Part shown: positions 25,301 through 33,063 of the stretch, piece by piece | Layout: each line of letters begins with the position of its first letter | How positions within the stretch are numbered: position 1 is the stretch's first letter | Assembly (NCBI GenBank): GCA_900547015.1 | Contig: URFD01000004.1 | Coordinates: forward strand, 1-33,063 | From: an uncultured Oscillospiraceae bacterium | Lineage (GTDB): Bacteria; Bacillota; Clostridia; Oscillospirales; Ruminococcaceae | DNA length: 33,063 bases | Reading direction: 5' to 3' | Program-made: the position numbers and the translations under genes | The notes under the pieces: model-generated | What the model was told of the DNA's origin: nothing | Database searches by the model: none | Seen by the model: the letters and a program-made list of their open reading frames with translations, nothing else

Positions 25301-25987
25301 ATAGCTTCGGATGACCTTGCCCCAAACCGTATCCCCCACCGGAATCGTATCATCGTACATCAGCAGCTTTTCGTCCAGCCACCGATGGTAAAACGGGTGG
25401 GAGCGCACAAAGTCGTACAGCCGATGCAGGGTCTTGATGAGTCCGCTGTCGTCCCGTCCGGAGGAAACCAGCTCGACCAAATCGGAGAATCTGCCGTCGT
25501 TTTCCTCATAGTTCTGCTCGATGGTTTCCTGTGCAACATCCTCCTCCAGCATGGCAATCTCGCTCTCGCTGCCCAGACGGAAATCTGCCGGAATCTCCAA
25601 CAGCTGGAAGTTGGCACGAACCAAATCCAGACAGAAGGAGTGGACGGTACTGATGTGCGCCGCAGACAGCAGGGTGCGCTGGCGCATCAGGTAGGTATCA
25701 GCCGGATTTTGGGCAATCAACTCGGACAGCCGCGCCTGAATCCTCTGCTTCATCTGCTCGGCGGCGGCATTGGAAAAGGTCACCACCAAAATCCGATTGG
25801 CATCAACCGGATGCTCCCGGTCGGTCAGGATTTCGATGACCCTCTGAACCAGTACCGCCGTCTTGCCGCTGCCTGCTGCCGCAGACACCAGCACCGTACC
25901 TCCCCGACAGGAAATTGCCTGCTGCTGCGCCGGAGTCCAGCGCGGCTCCTCCTTGACCGGAGCTGCCGCCTTATTCTGCTGTGTCAT
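22385..25987 (-). CDS. addA: ATP-dependent helicase/nuclease subunit A
   Basis: With AddB it forms the Firmicutes counterpart of RecBCD, which resects double-strand breaks up to a Chi-type site. The 1200-residue protein has UvrD-type motifs: Walker A AAAGSGKT (36-43), VTFSNAAAEQMKQRI, VDEYQDTN (Walker B), VGDVKQSIYRFR, and later MSIHHSKGLEFPVVFV and LYVALTRAKEKL. The C-terminal RecB-family nuclease shows GIADLLF, VLVDFKTDR (D1149 and K1151) and QLELYA. The ATG at 25987 has GGGAGGG seven bases upstream and overlaps the end of addB by 17 bases. An open frame upstream to 26254 lies inside addB and is not used. Length is typical. Confidence 0.97.
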   Translation of the reverse strand: MTQQNKAAAPVKEEPRWTPAQQQAISCRGGTVLVSAAAGSGKTAVLVQRVIEILTDREHPVDANRILVVTFSNAAAEQMKQRIQARLSELIAQNPADTYLMRQRTLLSAAHISTVHSFCLDLVRANFQLLEIPADFRLGSESEIAMLEEDVAQETIEQNYEENDGRFSDLVELVSSGRDDSGLIKTLHRLYDFVRSHPFYHRWLDEKLLMYDDTIPVGDTVWGKVIRSYSADAAAYAQAQLRRAIEEMQGDAAMEKAYRSAFESDLAQVERLSFQLACGRWNDVCEMLGSLSFQRLGVLRNYGDDQKKELVQHLRKSAQEILTQLGERLFCASEEDFLEDIRFLRPRIETLFELVLDYDRRLMNAKRQRSLLDFSDLEHFAVQLLVREENGKYLRTPLAQELSESFAFVLVDEYQDTNATQDMIFGSVSREDNLFMVGDVKQSIYRFRQAMPEIFIEKRNTFFDFDGEHYPARIILSNNFRSRAEVTDCINYLFQAVMSQEVGEIDYDDRESLTASASYPPKEDALTEVHLIENESEELSDQLAEASYVAQQIRRMLDEGFTVSENGALRPVQPKDICILLRSMKNKAEVYAAELARVGIEVWADARTGFLDTVEVSTALSILRAVDNPLIDIHLTAAMMSPVYGFTADDMAVLRMKNRSAHLYLNCQAIAQGEDLTEQERSRQTLCQDFLASFSELRTIASSSPAHRLIQQLIDKTGLWDLVLAMKYGQTRKANLRLLIEYAQEYEAGGHKGIAGFLRFVDKMHQRGEDWPCASPVSDRADAVRIMSIHHSKGLEFPVVFVCDTAKRFNTQDLRSNMLLHSQLGFACCARDFVSRKQYSTVPMEALRLELERSMLSEEMRILYVALTRAKEKLIITSVQNQLDKTLSAYAGALTEQGKISPYVARSASCYADWMLMALNFHPDFTRICMDLGCMPEDTIAFPPCRFVPVLAKVSQLPQQNQGEQLEMTCAPDEQLVAQIAQLCTETYPDPDARSIVTKLSVSQVVHPDSEQTPFSKEPAFLTADSGEQDALLTGAQLGTAMHTFMSCADHAHASRDLEGEIQRLVSEQFITPRQGRSLDRSQISRYYDSALYRRICASPCVRREFAFQSQLGAQFLSQVIPKIGEHQVTVQGIADLLFEEDGKWVLVDFKTDRISSEQQLARRYHEQLELYARMIADITARPVKERILYSLYLGREIGV

Positions 25988-28900
25988 CGTCTGTCCCTCC
26001 CTCTTCCTGTTTGAGTAAATCAAAGAATTGGCTCCTGCCAATCTCCTGAAGCGCCCTGTGCGGGTCCTCCGGATGATGCTGGCAGATTGGCTGATAGTCG
26101 CAGTATTTGCAAGGCTCATAACCCAGCCCGTCCGCCGGCTCTGCGGCGATGCCGCCCTGCTGCAAGCCAGCCGCCATCTCGGACAGCACCCGTTCGATGT
26201 GCCGCTGGATGCTGCCCATCTGCTCGAGGGTGGCAAGGCTGGAACGCGCGTCAAAGCTGCCGTCGTTTTTGGTTCGCACCGGGATAAAGACGCCCGACAC
26301 CTTTTCCTCCATGCCCGCTACGCAAATCGGGTCCTCCAACACCAGCCCGTTCATGCGGTACTTTTTCTGGTGTTCCTTTTCAATCTGCTCCTCGGTGGTC
26401 TGGCGCGCCGCGCTGATGATATGGTCCTTCGCCGGAAGATAGAGCACTCCGGCGGGCAGGCAGTCCGCAAGCTGCCCTTTGCCGTTTTTCCAGATGGCAA
26501 ACAGGTAGATAAGCATTTGCAGATTCAGCCCGTAGTAAACATCGTCCAGCCGGAACGCCTTGCTGCCGGACTTGTAATCGACCACGCGCACATAGCGGCG
26601 GCCATCCCGTTCCATCAAATCCACCCGGTCCACCGTTCCTTCAACGCTAACCTGTGTCCCGTCAGCCAGACGCAGTTCCAGCGGAGAGACCTCGCCGCCC
26701 TGACGAATCGGCAGTTCAAAGCGCACCGGCTCAAACTCGCTCTGGGCAAACTCCTGTGCCAGCTGCCGCAGCAGACGGGTCAGGGTGATGCTCAGCCGCT
26801 CGAACAGATAGTGGAAGCGCTTGCTCAACGCCTCGGTGCGGCTGACACGCTCCTCTAGATATTCCCGCAGAAGTGTCTCGACCTCCTGCTGCATCTGCTC
26901 CCAGCTCAGCTCGCCGAGCCCCTTTCCCGGATGGGTGGACACCATCCGTTCCAGCACGAAATGGATGATGGTTCCCGACTGCATCGGGGAAATCTCAACC
27001 TTGCGCCGCGGCTGAAGGTTGAGCCCGCCCGAACAGAAATAAGCAAAGGGACAGGTGAAGTAGCGCTCGACCCGAGAGGGAGACAGGCGCATCCTGCTGC
27101 CGAACAGCATCCGGGAAATCTCTCGGCTGTGGATGCAGAAGCCGCCCGACTGCACCATGGCAAGCACCTGCTCGAGTCTACCGGCATAGCTGCTGCGGCG
27201 GACATACTCCATCAGCGAAGCCGTGGTCGGGGTGTCCTGCCGAATACTGCGGCACAGCACCTCGAAGGCGGTCTGGTCGTTGGCAACATAGAACAGCTCG
27301 GACAGCTCTCCCACCGAGGAGGCACAGCCCGGGAACATCTTTTCCAGCGAGCCAATCAGCCCCGAATCCGGGGTTGCCTCTCCGGTCAGCTTGGCGGTGT
27401 GGCAGGTGACGATGAGCTGTTCGCTGGGACTCGTCAGCGCCGAGTAGGCATAGTACTTTTCATAATCGCTCAATTTCAGCACCGAGGGGTTGAGCTGGAT
27501 TCCGCTTTGCAGCAGGCGGTCACGCTCCGTTTCGGAAAACAGGCCATTCTCCGCAAGCTGTGGCGGAAATTCGCCCTGATTGACCCCGATGACAAAGGTG
27601 AGCTTCGGATGGTTCGGTCTCATGCGGTCTGCGCTGCCCAGAGAAACCTGGTCGAGCGTAGTGGGGATTGCGCCGATGTCGCTGGACAGCACCGCCATCT
27701 GGAACAGCTCCCGAAGCTGCTCGAGCGGCAGAGAAACCTCTCCCAGCACATGGTGGAACACATCCAACAGCTCCATCAGAATATCCCACGCACCCTGATT
27801 GAGGCGGAACCTGCGCTCCTCCTCGGCAGACTGCACCTCCTGTGCGCTTTGCGTGAGCGCATCCTTTGCCCCGGTCTGCAACAGGAAGGAGTAGAGCGCC
27901 TGAGCAAACTGTCTGCCGTTGCAGTGTTCCAGCTGACTGCCCAGCGCCTTGAGCGGCTCGATGATTGTTCGGGAGGTCTGCCATATCTGCTCCAACAGTT
28001 CTCCGTCCTCATCGGTGAGGGTCTCCACCAACCCACGCGGATGGTTCTCAAAGCCCTCCCGTCCCAGCCACAGCCGATGGTCGATGTCCCACAAGAAGCA
28101 GTAGTTTTCCAGCTGTGCCACCTGCGTCTGTTCCAGCCGCATCAGCGGATTCTTGCCCAAAGCCAGCACATACTGGGTGTCGAAGTTGCTGCGCAGGGCA
28201 TCCAGCGCCGAGAAAATCAGCGAGAAAACCGGGATGGACTGGACATCCTCCCGCAAATCCAGAAAGAAGGGAATCCCATATTTTGGGAAAATATCCTCGA
28301 CCGCGCTCAGGTACGGGTCGATGTTGCGCGCGATGACGGCAATCTCGTTGTATCGCAATCCCTTTTCCCGAACCAGACGGACAATCTGCGCCGCAAGATA
28401 GCGGACTTCCTCATAACTGTTCGGTGCGCGCATCACCGAAACCGCATGGTTTTCGCCCTCAAACTGCTTCTGGCAGACGCTGGGCAGCCAGCGCTCCAAA
28501 AAGCGCAGCTCCTCGTTTTGGAAGCGGTACTGACTGGAAAGAATCTGCGGAGTCTGAACCTCGACCCCCATCTGTTTTGCATCCCGAATCAGCGAGAGCA
28601 TCGTTTCTCTTGCTGTCTCAAAGGTGCTGTCTGCAATCGGATGCTCGGCATCTGCGGCATCGTCCTCGGAAACGGACACCGCACCAATCCCGTCTCCGGG
28701 CAGGGAGAGGTAAAAATCTCGGCACTCCGACAGCATCAGCCGCATCAGCTTCTTTTCGCCTGCCATAAAGGTCATGAAGGAATCCACAAAGACGGTGTAG
28801 CCGTTGAAATAGCCCCTGCCCTCCAAAATGGAGCAGCACTTCATCAGGCTGTCCTTTTCGTCCTGAAAGCGTTCTCCCAGCAGTGCCTGATAATACCCGT

Positions 28901-29375
28901 ACACCAGCGCCATCTCTCGGGTTTTCTGCGCCAGCTGAGGCAGCGGTGTCTCCTGAGAAAACAGCCGCAGCTGTCCGGGCGTAACGCCTGCATTTTTAAA
29001 CTCGTCCACCTGCCGCAGCATCGTCCCAATAAAGGAAACATTTTTGGACTGGCGGGAGTACAGCTCCAACTGGTCCCGCACCTGACCCAGCGCCAGATTC
29101 ATCAAAATCTGGCGGGCAGCATCGGTGACATATTCTCCTGCCATGCCGCCGCACTCCGAAAAGACATGGTGGCACAGTCTGGTAAAGCTGTAGACCTCCA
29201 CCTGCATGGCAAGCCTGCCGCCCAGCCGTCCAAAGACCGCCTTCTCCATCTCAAAGGAAAACTGCTCGGGAACAATCAGCAAAACCCGTGAACCTGCTCG
29301 GGCGGCTTCCTCGATTTTTTCCAGCACCAGTGTGGTCTTGCCGCTGCCGGCGCGGCCCATGATTGGAATCAGCAT
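25971..29375 (-). CDS. addB: ATP-dependent helicase/nuclease subunit B
   Basis: Second subunit of the AddAB break-processing complex, which recognises Chi and carries a second nuclease. The 1134-residue protein begins MLIPIMGRAGSGKTT (Walker A at 7-14), has degenerate helicase features (VPEQFSFEMEKAVFG), and a C-terminal nuclease domain with GTVDRVD, VVDYKSG (D933 and K935) and LNLQMLIYL. The four cysteines of its iron-sulfur cluster are visible as C775 (FTCPFAYF) and C1089, C1092 and C1098 (CKYCDYQPIC), so the intact enzyme is expected. The ATG at 29375 has GAGGAGGAG upstream and its own promoter close by. Confidence 0.97.
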   Translation of the reverse strand: MLIPIMGRAGSGKTTLVLEKIEEAARAGSRVLLIVPEQFSFEMEKAVFGRLGGRLAMQVEVYSFTRLCHHVFSECGGMAGEYVTDAARQILMNLALGQVRDQLELYSRQSKNVSFIGTMLRQVDEFKNAGVTPGQLRLFSQETPLPQLAQKTREMALVYGYYQALLGERFQDEKDSLMKCCSILEGRGYFNGYTVFVDSFMTFMAGEKKLMRLMLSECRDFYLSLPGDGIGAVSVSEDDAADAEHPIADSTFETARETMLSLIRDAKQMGVEVQTPQILSSQYRFQNEELRFLERWLPSVCQKQFEGENHAVSVMRAPNSYEEVRYLAAQIVRLVREKGLRYNEIAVIARNIDPYLSAVEDIFPKYGIPFFLDLREDVQSIPVFSLIFSALDALRSNFDTQYVLALGKNPLMRLEQTQVAQLENYCFLWDIDHRLWLGREGFENHPRGLVETLTDEDGELLEQIWQTSRTIIEPLKALGSQLEHCNGRQFAQALYSFLLQTGAKDALTQSAQEVQSAEEERRFRLNQGAWDILMELLDVFHHVLGEVSLPLEQLRELFQMAVLSSDIGAIPTTLDQVSLGSADRMRPNHPKLTFVIGVNQGEFPPQLAENGLFSETERDRLLQSGIQLNPSVLKLSDYEKYYAYSALTSPSEQLIVTCHTAKLTGEATPDSGLIGSLEKMFPGCASSVGELSELFYVANDQTAFEVLCRSIRQDTPTTASLMEYVRRSSYAGRLEQVLAMVQSGGFCIHSREISRMLFGSRMRLSPSRVERYFTCPFAYFCSGGLNLQPRRKVEISPMQSGTIIHFVLERMVSTHPGKGLGELSWEQMQQEVETLLREYLEERVSRTEALSKRFHYLFERLSITLTRLLRQLAQEFAQSEFEPVRFELPIRQGGEVSPLELRLADGTQVSVEGTVDRVDLMERDGRRYVRVVDYKSGSKAFRLDDVYYGLNLQMLIYLFAIWKNGKGQLADCLPAGVLYLPAKDHIISAARQTTEEQIEKEHQKKYRMNGLVLEDPICVAGMEEKVSGVFIPVRTKNDGSFDARSSLATLEQMGSIQRHIERVLSEMAAGLQQGGIAAEPADGLGYEPCKYCDYQPICQHHPEDPHRALQEIGRSQFFDLLKQEEGGTDDDTAE

Positions 29376-29408
29376 CCTATCTCCTCCTCTGTCCGCTGTG
29401 ATTCTTCT

Positions 29409-29438
29409 ATTGTATCACATCCGACGGCATCGGTGCAA
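29409..29438 (-). promoter_or_regulatory. Extended -10 promoter of addB-addA
   Basis: TTGCAC (29433-29438) and TACAAT (29409-29414) are 18 bases apart, with TG one base before the -10 element. The -35 hexamer touches the stop codon of the ligase-like gene. Transcription would start near 29402, leaving a leader of only about 27 bases. Confidence 0.7.
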
Positions 29439-30764
29439 TCACCGTTTTGGCCCGGGAGAGAGGTCGGCTCTGCGGCAAATCGAGAACAGCACCAGCAGCA
29501 GCCAGAAAAATTTATCGTACAAAAATCCGTAGCGGTTGGAAATCAGGTTGTTCATCGCCGTCATCCCGAGCGTAATGCCAAAAAACCAGCCCACCTCCGG
29601 GGTCTTTGCCAGCGTGCGGAAAAGCTCTGCGGCAATCGCCGTCCAGAGAATCAGCCCCAAGGCCGCCTGAACCGCCCCGCCGTTGAGCAGATCTGCCAGC
29701 AAAAAGCAGTGGGCGGACAGCAGTTGGCGGGATTGCGGCAGATATGCCGCAAGCAGCTGAGAATCTCGGCTTTGCCGATAGAGCAGAATATCGTACCCGA
29801 AGCCGTGGCCGAACAGCTTTTGGATTTTGGAGCCTGAGCGATACTCCCGAGCGGCAAGCGACCAGAGCAGTTTCCGCTTCGAGGGCGGCGACGATTCCGT
29901 TCGTGCTTCGTACCGCTGAAGTGCCGAGCCTTCCGAATCGGAGATCATCGTCTGTGGATGCTCGGTCAGGTGTTTATACCGCCAATCCAGCGCCCTCTGC
30001 CCCAGTCCGCTGAGCCCCAAAATCACCAGTCCCAAGCCCAGCCATCCAAACACCCTTTGCCGACTGCAAGCGCACCTCCAACCGACTGCCATTGACCAGA
30101 CCCAAAAGCAGAGCAGAAACACCGTAGCCCGCCGCGAAGAGCTTAACACGATGACCGGCGCGGTACACAGCCAGAGGAGACAGCGCTTTTGCTCAAGAGG
30201 GCCTTGCGCCGAAAGCAGCCAATCTCCGGCAATCAGCCCGACCAGAACCACCTGTGCAAACTGGTTGTAGTCCAGCCGCAGCGAAAGCCTGCGCCCATAA
30301 AGCATCGGGTACAAAACCGGCACCCCGAAATTGAGAACCGACACCACCGCCGCAGTCACCCCTGCCGCAGCTATCGCCGTGAGGATTCGCCGCAGCTTGG
30401 GCTGTGTCCCCTCTCGGGTACTCCAAAGAATCAAGCTCGCAACAACGAGCATCAGCAGCACGACCCGACCCTTTTCCACCGCACCCGACGGCAGCGCCGC
30501 ATAGCAGACGGTGACGCAATCCCAGCACAGGTAGCCGACAACTGCCAGCCACACGGCCCGAAAGGGTGCGGTCAGACCGATTAGCTCCCGCAGCATCCCG
30601 ATCGGATGGCAGAGCGAACCGCGCTCCTCCCACAAAAAGCAGAGCGCCAGCCCCACCAAAGAAAGTTCCAGCAGGTAAAACGAACTCTGCGCCGCCAGCT
30701 CGTACAGGGCGAGGAACAGGCTCAACGGCAACAGCCGCTCCCAGCTTTTTTCCACCGGCTTCAT
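29439..30764 (-). CDS. O-antigen ligase/polymerase-like integral membrane protein
   Basis: A 441-residue polytopic membrane protein with roughly ten or eleven hydrophobic segments and a large loop at about 270-345. Around the loop are the marks of the Wzy_C/WaaL family: an arginine-rich KRKLLWSLAAREYR segment followed by LFGHGFGYD, then SAHCFLLADLLNGGAVQAALGLILW. Such proteins polymerise or transfer lipid-linked glycans at the outer face of the membrane. The ATG at 30764 follows GGGGGGAGG by seven bases. It stands alone between the pnp terminator and the addB promoter with no glycosyltransferase nearby, so its glycan partner cannot be inferred from context. Function at family level only. Confidence 0.7.
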   Translation of the reverse strand: MKPVEKSWERLLPLSLFLALYELAAQSSFYLLELSLVGLALCFLWEERGSLCHPIGMLRELIGLTAPFRAVWLAVVGYLCWDCVTVCYAALPSGAVEKGRVVLLMLVVASLILWSTREGTQPKLRRILTAIAAAGVTAAVVSVLNFGVPVLYPMLYGRRLSLRLDYNQFAQVVLVGLIAGDWLLSAQGPLEQKRCLLWLCTAPVIVLSSSRRATVFLLCFWVWSMAVGWRCACSRQRVFGWLGLGLVILGLSGLGQRALDWRYKHLTEHPQTMISDSEGSALQRYEARTESSPPSKRKLLWSLAAREYRSGSKIQKLFGHGFGYDILLYRQSRDSQLLAAYLPQSRQLLSAHCFLLADLLNGGAVQAALGLILWTAIAAELFRTLAKTPEVGWFFGITLGMTAMNNLISNRYGFLYDKFFWLLLVLFSICRRADLSPGPKR

Positions 30765-30918
30765 GGTGCATCCTCCCCCCTTCTCTGATTATTGTTGGGC
30801 AAATCGAGCCGGGCTTATTCTGCTTGGGCAGGATTTGTGCGAGCAGGCAGGGGTGTTTTTGCGGCACGAAGGCAGTATCATCACACTCTCGGCGGGCATG
30901 AGCCTTTGCCAAAGCACG
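30765..30918 (-). other. Gap between pnp terminator and ligase-like gene
   Basis: The stretch contains no convincing gene on either strand. No -35/-10 pair with acceptable spacing was found on the minus strand, so the promoter of the ligase-like gene is unidentified. Short open frames here have no ribosome site and run into shadow frames of neighbours. Confidence 0.5.
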
Positions 30919-30950
30919 AAAAAAAGCGTTCCGATTGCTCGGAACGCTTT
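30919..30950 (-). terminator. Strong intrinsic terminator of pnp
   Basis: A perfect 12-pair stem (AAAGCGTTCCGA with TCGGAACGCTTT) around a GCAA loop is followed by an unbroken run of U on the minus strand. It lies 15 bases after the pnp stop. Confidence 0.95.
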
Positions 30951-30965
30951 CTAATTTTATCAGCC

Positions 30966-33063
30966 TTACTGATTTTTCTTCTGTTTATTCTCCATTGCGA
31001 TGAGCGCATCTTTTCTGGAGAGGTTGATTCTGCCCTGGCTGTCGATGTCGGTTACCTTAACCAGAATCTCATCGTCAACATTGACAACATCCTCTACACG
31101 CTCTACACGCTTGGTGTCCAGCTTGGAGATGTGAACCAGACCCTCTTTGCCCGGAGCGATTTCAACAAAGGCACCGAAGTTCATCAGCTTGGTAACTCTG
31201 CCTTTATAGAACGCACCGACCTCCGGGTCACGGGCAATGGTCTCAATCATGCTGACTGCACGGTTGACATTGTCCTTCTGAACGCCGGAAACAAAGACGT
31301 CGCCGTTTTCCTCGATGTCGATTTTAACATCGCACTCTGCACAAATCTTCTGGATGACCTTGCCGCCGGAGCCGATAACTTCACGAATCTTGTCTACCGG
31401 AATCTTGAGGCTGACCATCTTCGGAGCATACTCGTTGACCTCCGGTCTTGGACGCGGCAGAGCCTTGAGCATGATTTCGTCCAGAATGTAGATTCTGGCC
31501 TTGCGGGTCTTTTCAAATGCTTCACGGATGATGTCCAGAGTCAGACCGTCAATCTTGATATCCACCTGGATTGCGGTGATGCCCTTGTGAGTACCGCCAA
31601 CCTTAAAGTCCATATCGCCGAAGAAGTCCTCCAGACCCTGAATGTCCACCATGGTCATCCAGCGGTCGCCCTCGGTGATCAGACCGCAGGAGATGCCGGC
31701 AACCGGTGCTTTAATCGGAACACCTGCGTCCATCAGAGACAGAGTGGATGCACAGATGGAGCCCTGAGAGGTGGAACCGTTGGAGGAGAGAACCTCGGAA
31801 ACCAGACGATATGCGTATGGGAACTCCTCAACCGATGGGATAACCGGCTCGAGCGCACGCTCTGCCAGCGCACCGTGACCGATTTCGCGGCGGCCAGGAC
31901 CTCTGGATGGTTTTGTCTCACCAACCGAGTAGGATGGGAAGTTGTACTGATGCATATAGCGCTTGCTGTCCTCGTTGTCGATGCCGTCGAGAATCTGAGC
32001 ATCGGAAACAGGGCCGAGGGTGGTGATGGTCATAACCTGAGTCTGACCTCTGGTGAACATTGCGGAGCCGTGAACACGCGGAATCAGACCAACCTCTGCT
32101 GCCAGCGGACGAATCTCATCGATGCCTCTGCCGTCAACACGCTTGCCCTCGTCGAGCAGCCATCTTCTGACTACAAATTTCTGGAGCTTGTAGATGCACT
32201 CGTCGATTTTTGCAATCTCTTCCGGATACTGCTCATCGAATTTTGCATGAATTTCTTCGATGACCGGAGCCAGTCTTTCTTCACGAACATTCTTGTCGTC
32301 GGTATCCAGCGCAAATTTTACCTTGTCGATTGCAAATTCCTTGATTGCCTCGAACATCTCCGGAGCAACCTCCTGAGACTCGAAGGAGAATTTCGGCTTG
32401 CCAATCTCCGCCTGAACATCTGCGATGAACTGTGCAATCTTCTTAATCTCCTCGTGACCCTTTGCAATCGCTTCGAGCATGGTTTCGTTGTCCACCTCGT
32501 TTGCGCCTGCCTCGATCATGACGATCTTCTCGCGGGTACCGGCAACGGTCAGCTGAAGGTCGGAGCGTTTTCTCTGCTCCTCGTTCGGGCAGATGACAAT
32601 TTCGCCATCGACCAGACCAACCTGCACGCCGCCGATTGGGCCATTCCACGGAATGTCGGAAATCGACAGTGCGAAGGAGGTACCCAGCATACCGGCAACC
32701 TCCGGGGAGTAATCCTGGTCAACCGACAGAACGGTCATGACAACCGAAACGTCATTTCTCATATCCTTCGGGAAGAGCGGACGAATCGGACGGTCTACCA
32801 GACGGGAGGTCAAAATTGCCTTCTGGGAAGGACGGCTCTCTCTCTTGATGAAGGAGCCGGGGATTTTGCCTACCGCATAAAGTTTCTCTTCAAAATCTAC
32901 CGAGAGAGGGAAGAAATCAACGCCCTCACGCGGTTTCTGGGCAGCGGTTACATTGACCATAACGGTGGTATCGCCGAAGCGTACCAGAACCGAGCCGTTT
33001 GCCAGACAAGCCATTTTGCCGGTTTCAAACGAAATCTTTTTGCCGGCAAGCTCTGTTTCAAAC
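30966..33063 (-). CDS. pnp: Polyribonucleotide nucleotidyltransferase (5' end outside window)
   Basis: Phosphorolytic 3'-to-5' exoribonuclease of the RNA degradation machinery. The reading frame continues to the right edge of the window (...FETELAGKKISFETGKMACLANGS), so the usual start, a few codons further, is not seen; the ATG at 33014 lies inside conserved sequence and is not the start. About 698 codons are present of a typical 700-710. Two RNase PH folds are visible: VLVRFGDTTVMVNV, and a second one with GRGIDEIRPLAAEVGLIPRVHGSAMFTRGQTQ. They are joined by a helical linker. A KH domain (IREVIGSGGKVIQKI) and an S1 domain (VGAFYKGRVTKLMNFGAFVEI ... in part) follow. A strong terminator lies just beyond the stop. 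Confidence 0.98.
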   Translation of the reverse strand, partial: FETELAGKKISFETGKMACLANGSVLVRFGDTTVMVNVTAAQKPREGVDFFPLSVDFEEKLYAVGKIPGSFIKRESRPSQKAILTSRLVDRPIRPLFPKDMRNDVSVVMTVLSVDQDYSPEVAGMLGTSFALSISDIPWNGPIGGVQVGLVDGEIVICPNEEQRKRSDLQLTVAGTREKIVMIEAGANEVDNETMLEAIAKGHEEIKKIAQFIADVQAEIGKPKFSFESQEVAPEMFEAIKEFAIDKVKFALDTDDKNVREERLAPVIEEIHAKFDEQYPEEIAKIDECIYKLQKFVVRRWLLDEGKRVDGRGIDEIRPLAAEVGLIPRVHGSAMFTRGQTQVMTITTLGPVSDAQILDGIDNEDSKRYMHQYNFPSYSVGETKPSRGPGRREIGHGALAERALEPVIPSVEEFPYAYRLVSEVLSSNGSTSQGSICASTLSLMDAGVPIKAPVAGISCGLITEGDRWMTMVDIQGLEDFFGDMDFKVGGTHKGITAIQVDIKIDGLTLDIIREAFEKTRKARIYILDEIMLKALPRPRPEVNEYAPKMVSLKIPVDKIREVIGSGGKVIQKICAECDVKIDIEENGDVFVSGVQKDNVNRAVSMIETIARDPEVGAFYKGRVTKLMNFGAFVEIAPGKEGLVHISKLDTKRVERVEDVVNVDDEILVKVTDIDSQGRINLSRKDALIAMENKQKKNQ

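Noticed and set aside
30193..30912. Minus-strand open frame starting in the pnp-ligase gap
   Set aside because: It runs in a different frame through the ligase-like gene, lacks a ribosome site and its Ala/Gly/Arg-rich peptide is typical of shadow frames.
30763..30954. Small plus-strand frame of 63 codons in the pnp-ligase gap
   Set aside because: Its start overlaps the start region of the ligase-like gene, its end runs through the pnp terminator, and no ribosome site precedes it.
1..33063. CRISPR arrays, insertion sequences, prophage or integrative elements
   Set aside because: No regularly spaced repeats, transposase, integrase or phage-like frame was found; the only direct repeats of note are in-frame within the LCP gene.

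Overview
The window is a gene-dense piece of a low-GC-branch but moderately GC-rich Gram-positive chromosome. It most resembles Clostridia of the Oscillospirales (Ruminococcaceae/Butyricicoccaceae-like gut anaerobes). The grounds are the addB-addA helicase-nuclease pair instead of recBCD, the infC-rpmI-rplT operon with an attenuator leader, the dprA-topA-trmFO order, the yhbY-nadD-yqeK-LytR/CpsA/Psr-rsfS run, strong GGAGG ribosome binding sites, and TTG and GTG starts. Genus cannot be fixed from sequence alone. Every convincing gene lies on the minus strand, so transcription runs from high to low coordinates; the reading below goes in that direction.

Layout: (1) pnp (5' end cut by the window edge) closes with a strong intrinsic terminator. 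(2) A polytopic O-antigen-ligase-like membrane protein follows. (3) A promoter touching its stop codon starts addB-addA. (4) A perfect-consensus promoter and an L20-type attenuator leader drive infC (AUU start), rpmI and rplT, ended by a terminator. (5) A TrmH-family rRNA methyltransferase, dprA, topA, trmFO and plsX form a close-packed cluster that ends in a terminator which competes with an upstream hairpin. (6) A long run follows without an obvious internal promoter: rnc, a radical SAM protein, a SnoaL-like protein, smc, ftsY, rdgB, yhbY, nadD, yqeK, an LCP-family wall-polymer transferase, rsfS and leuS. (7) A near-consensus promoter and a foldable leader drive rpsU.

Functionally the window joins translation (infC, L35, L20, S21, leuS, rsfS, yhbY), RNA processing and modification (pnp, rnc, trmFO, TrmH-type), DNA repair, uptake and topology (addAB, dprA, topA, smc), membrane biogenesis (plsX, ftsY), NAD and nucleotide hygiene (nadD, rdgB, yqeK) and cell-wall assembly (LCP protein, ligase-like protein).

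No gene-free stretch exceeds 300 bases. The longest are 284 bases (addA-infC), 206 bases (leuS-rpsU), 201 bases (pnp-ligase-like gene) and 142 bases (plsX-rnc); each is described. I found no tRNA, rRNA, CRISPR array, insertion sequence, prophage or integrase. This is core-genome DNA, and I do not see an undescribed multi-gene system. The points of interest are local: leader RNAs, an unusual start codon, lineage-specific protein tails, and a few poorly understood genes embedded in housekeeping operons.
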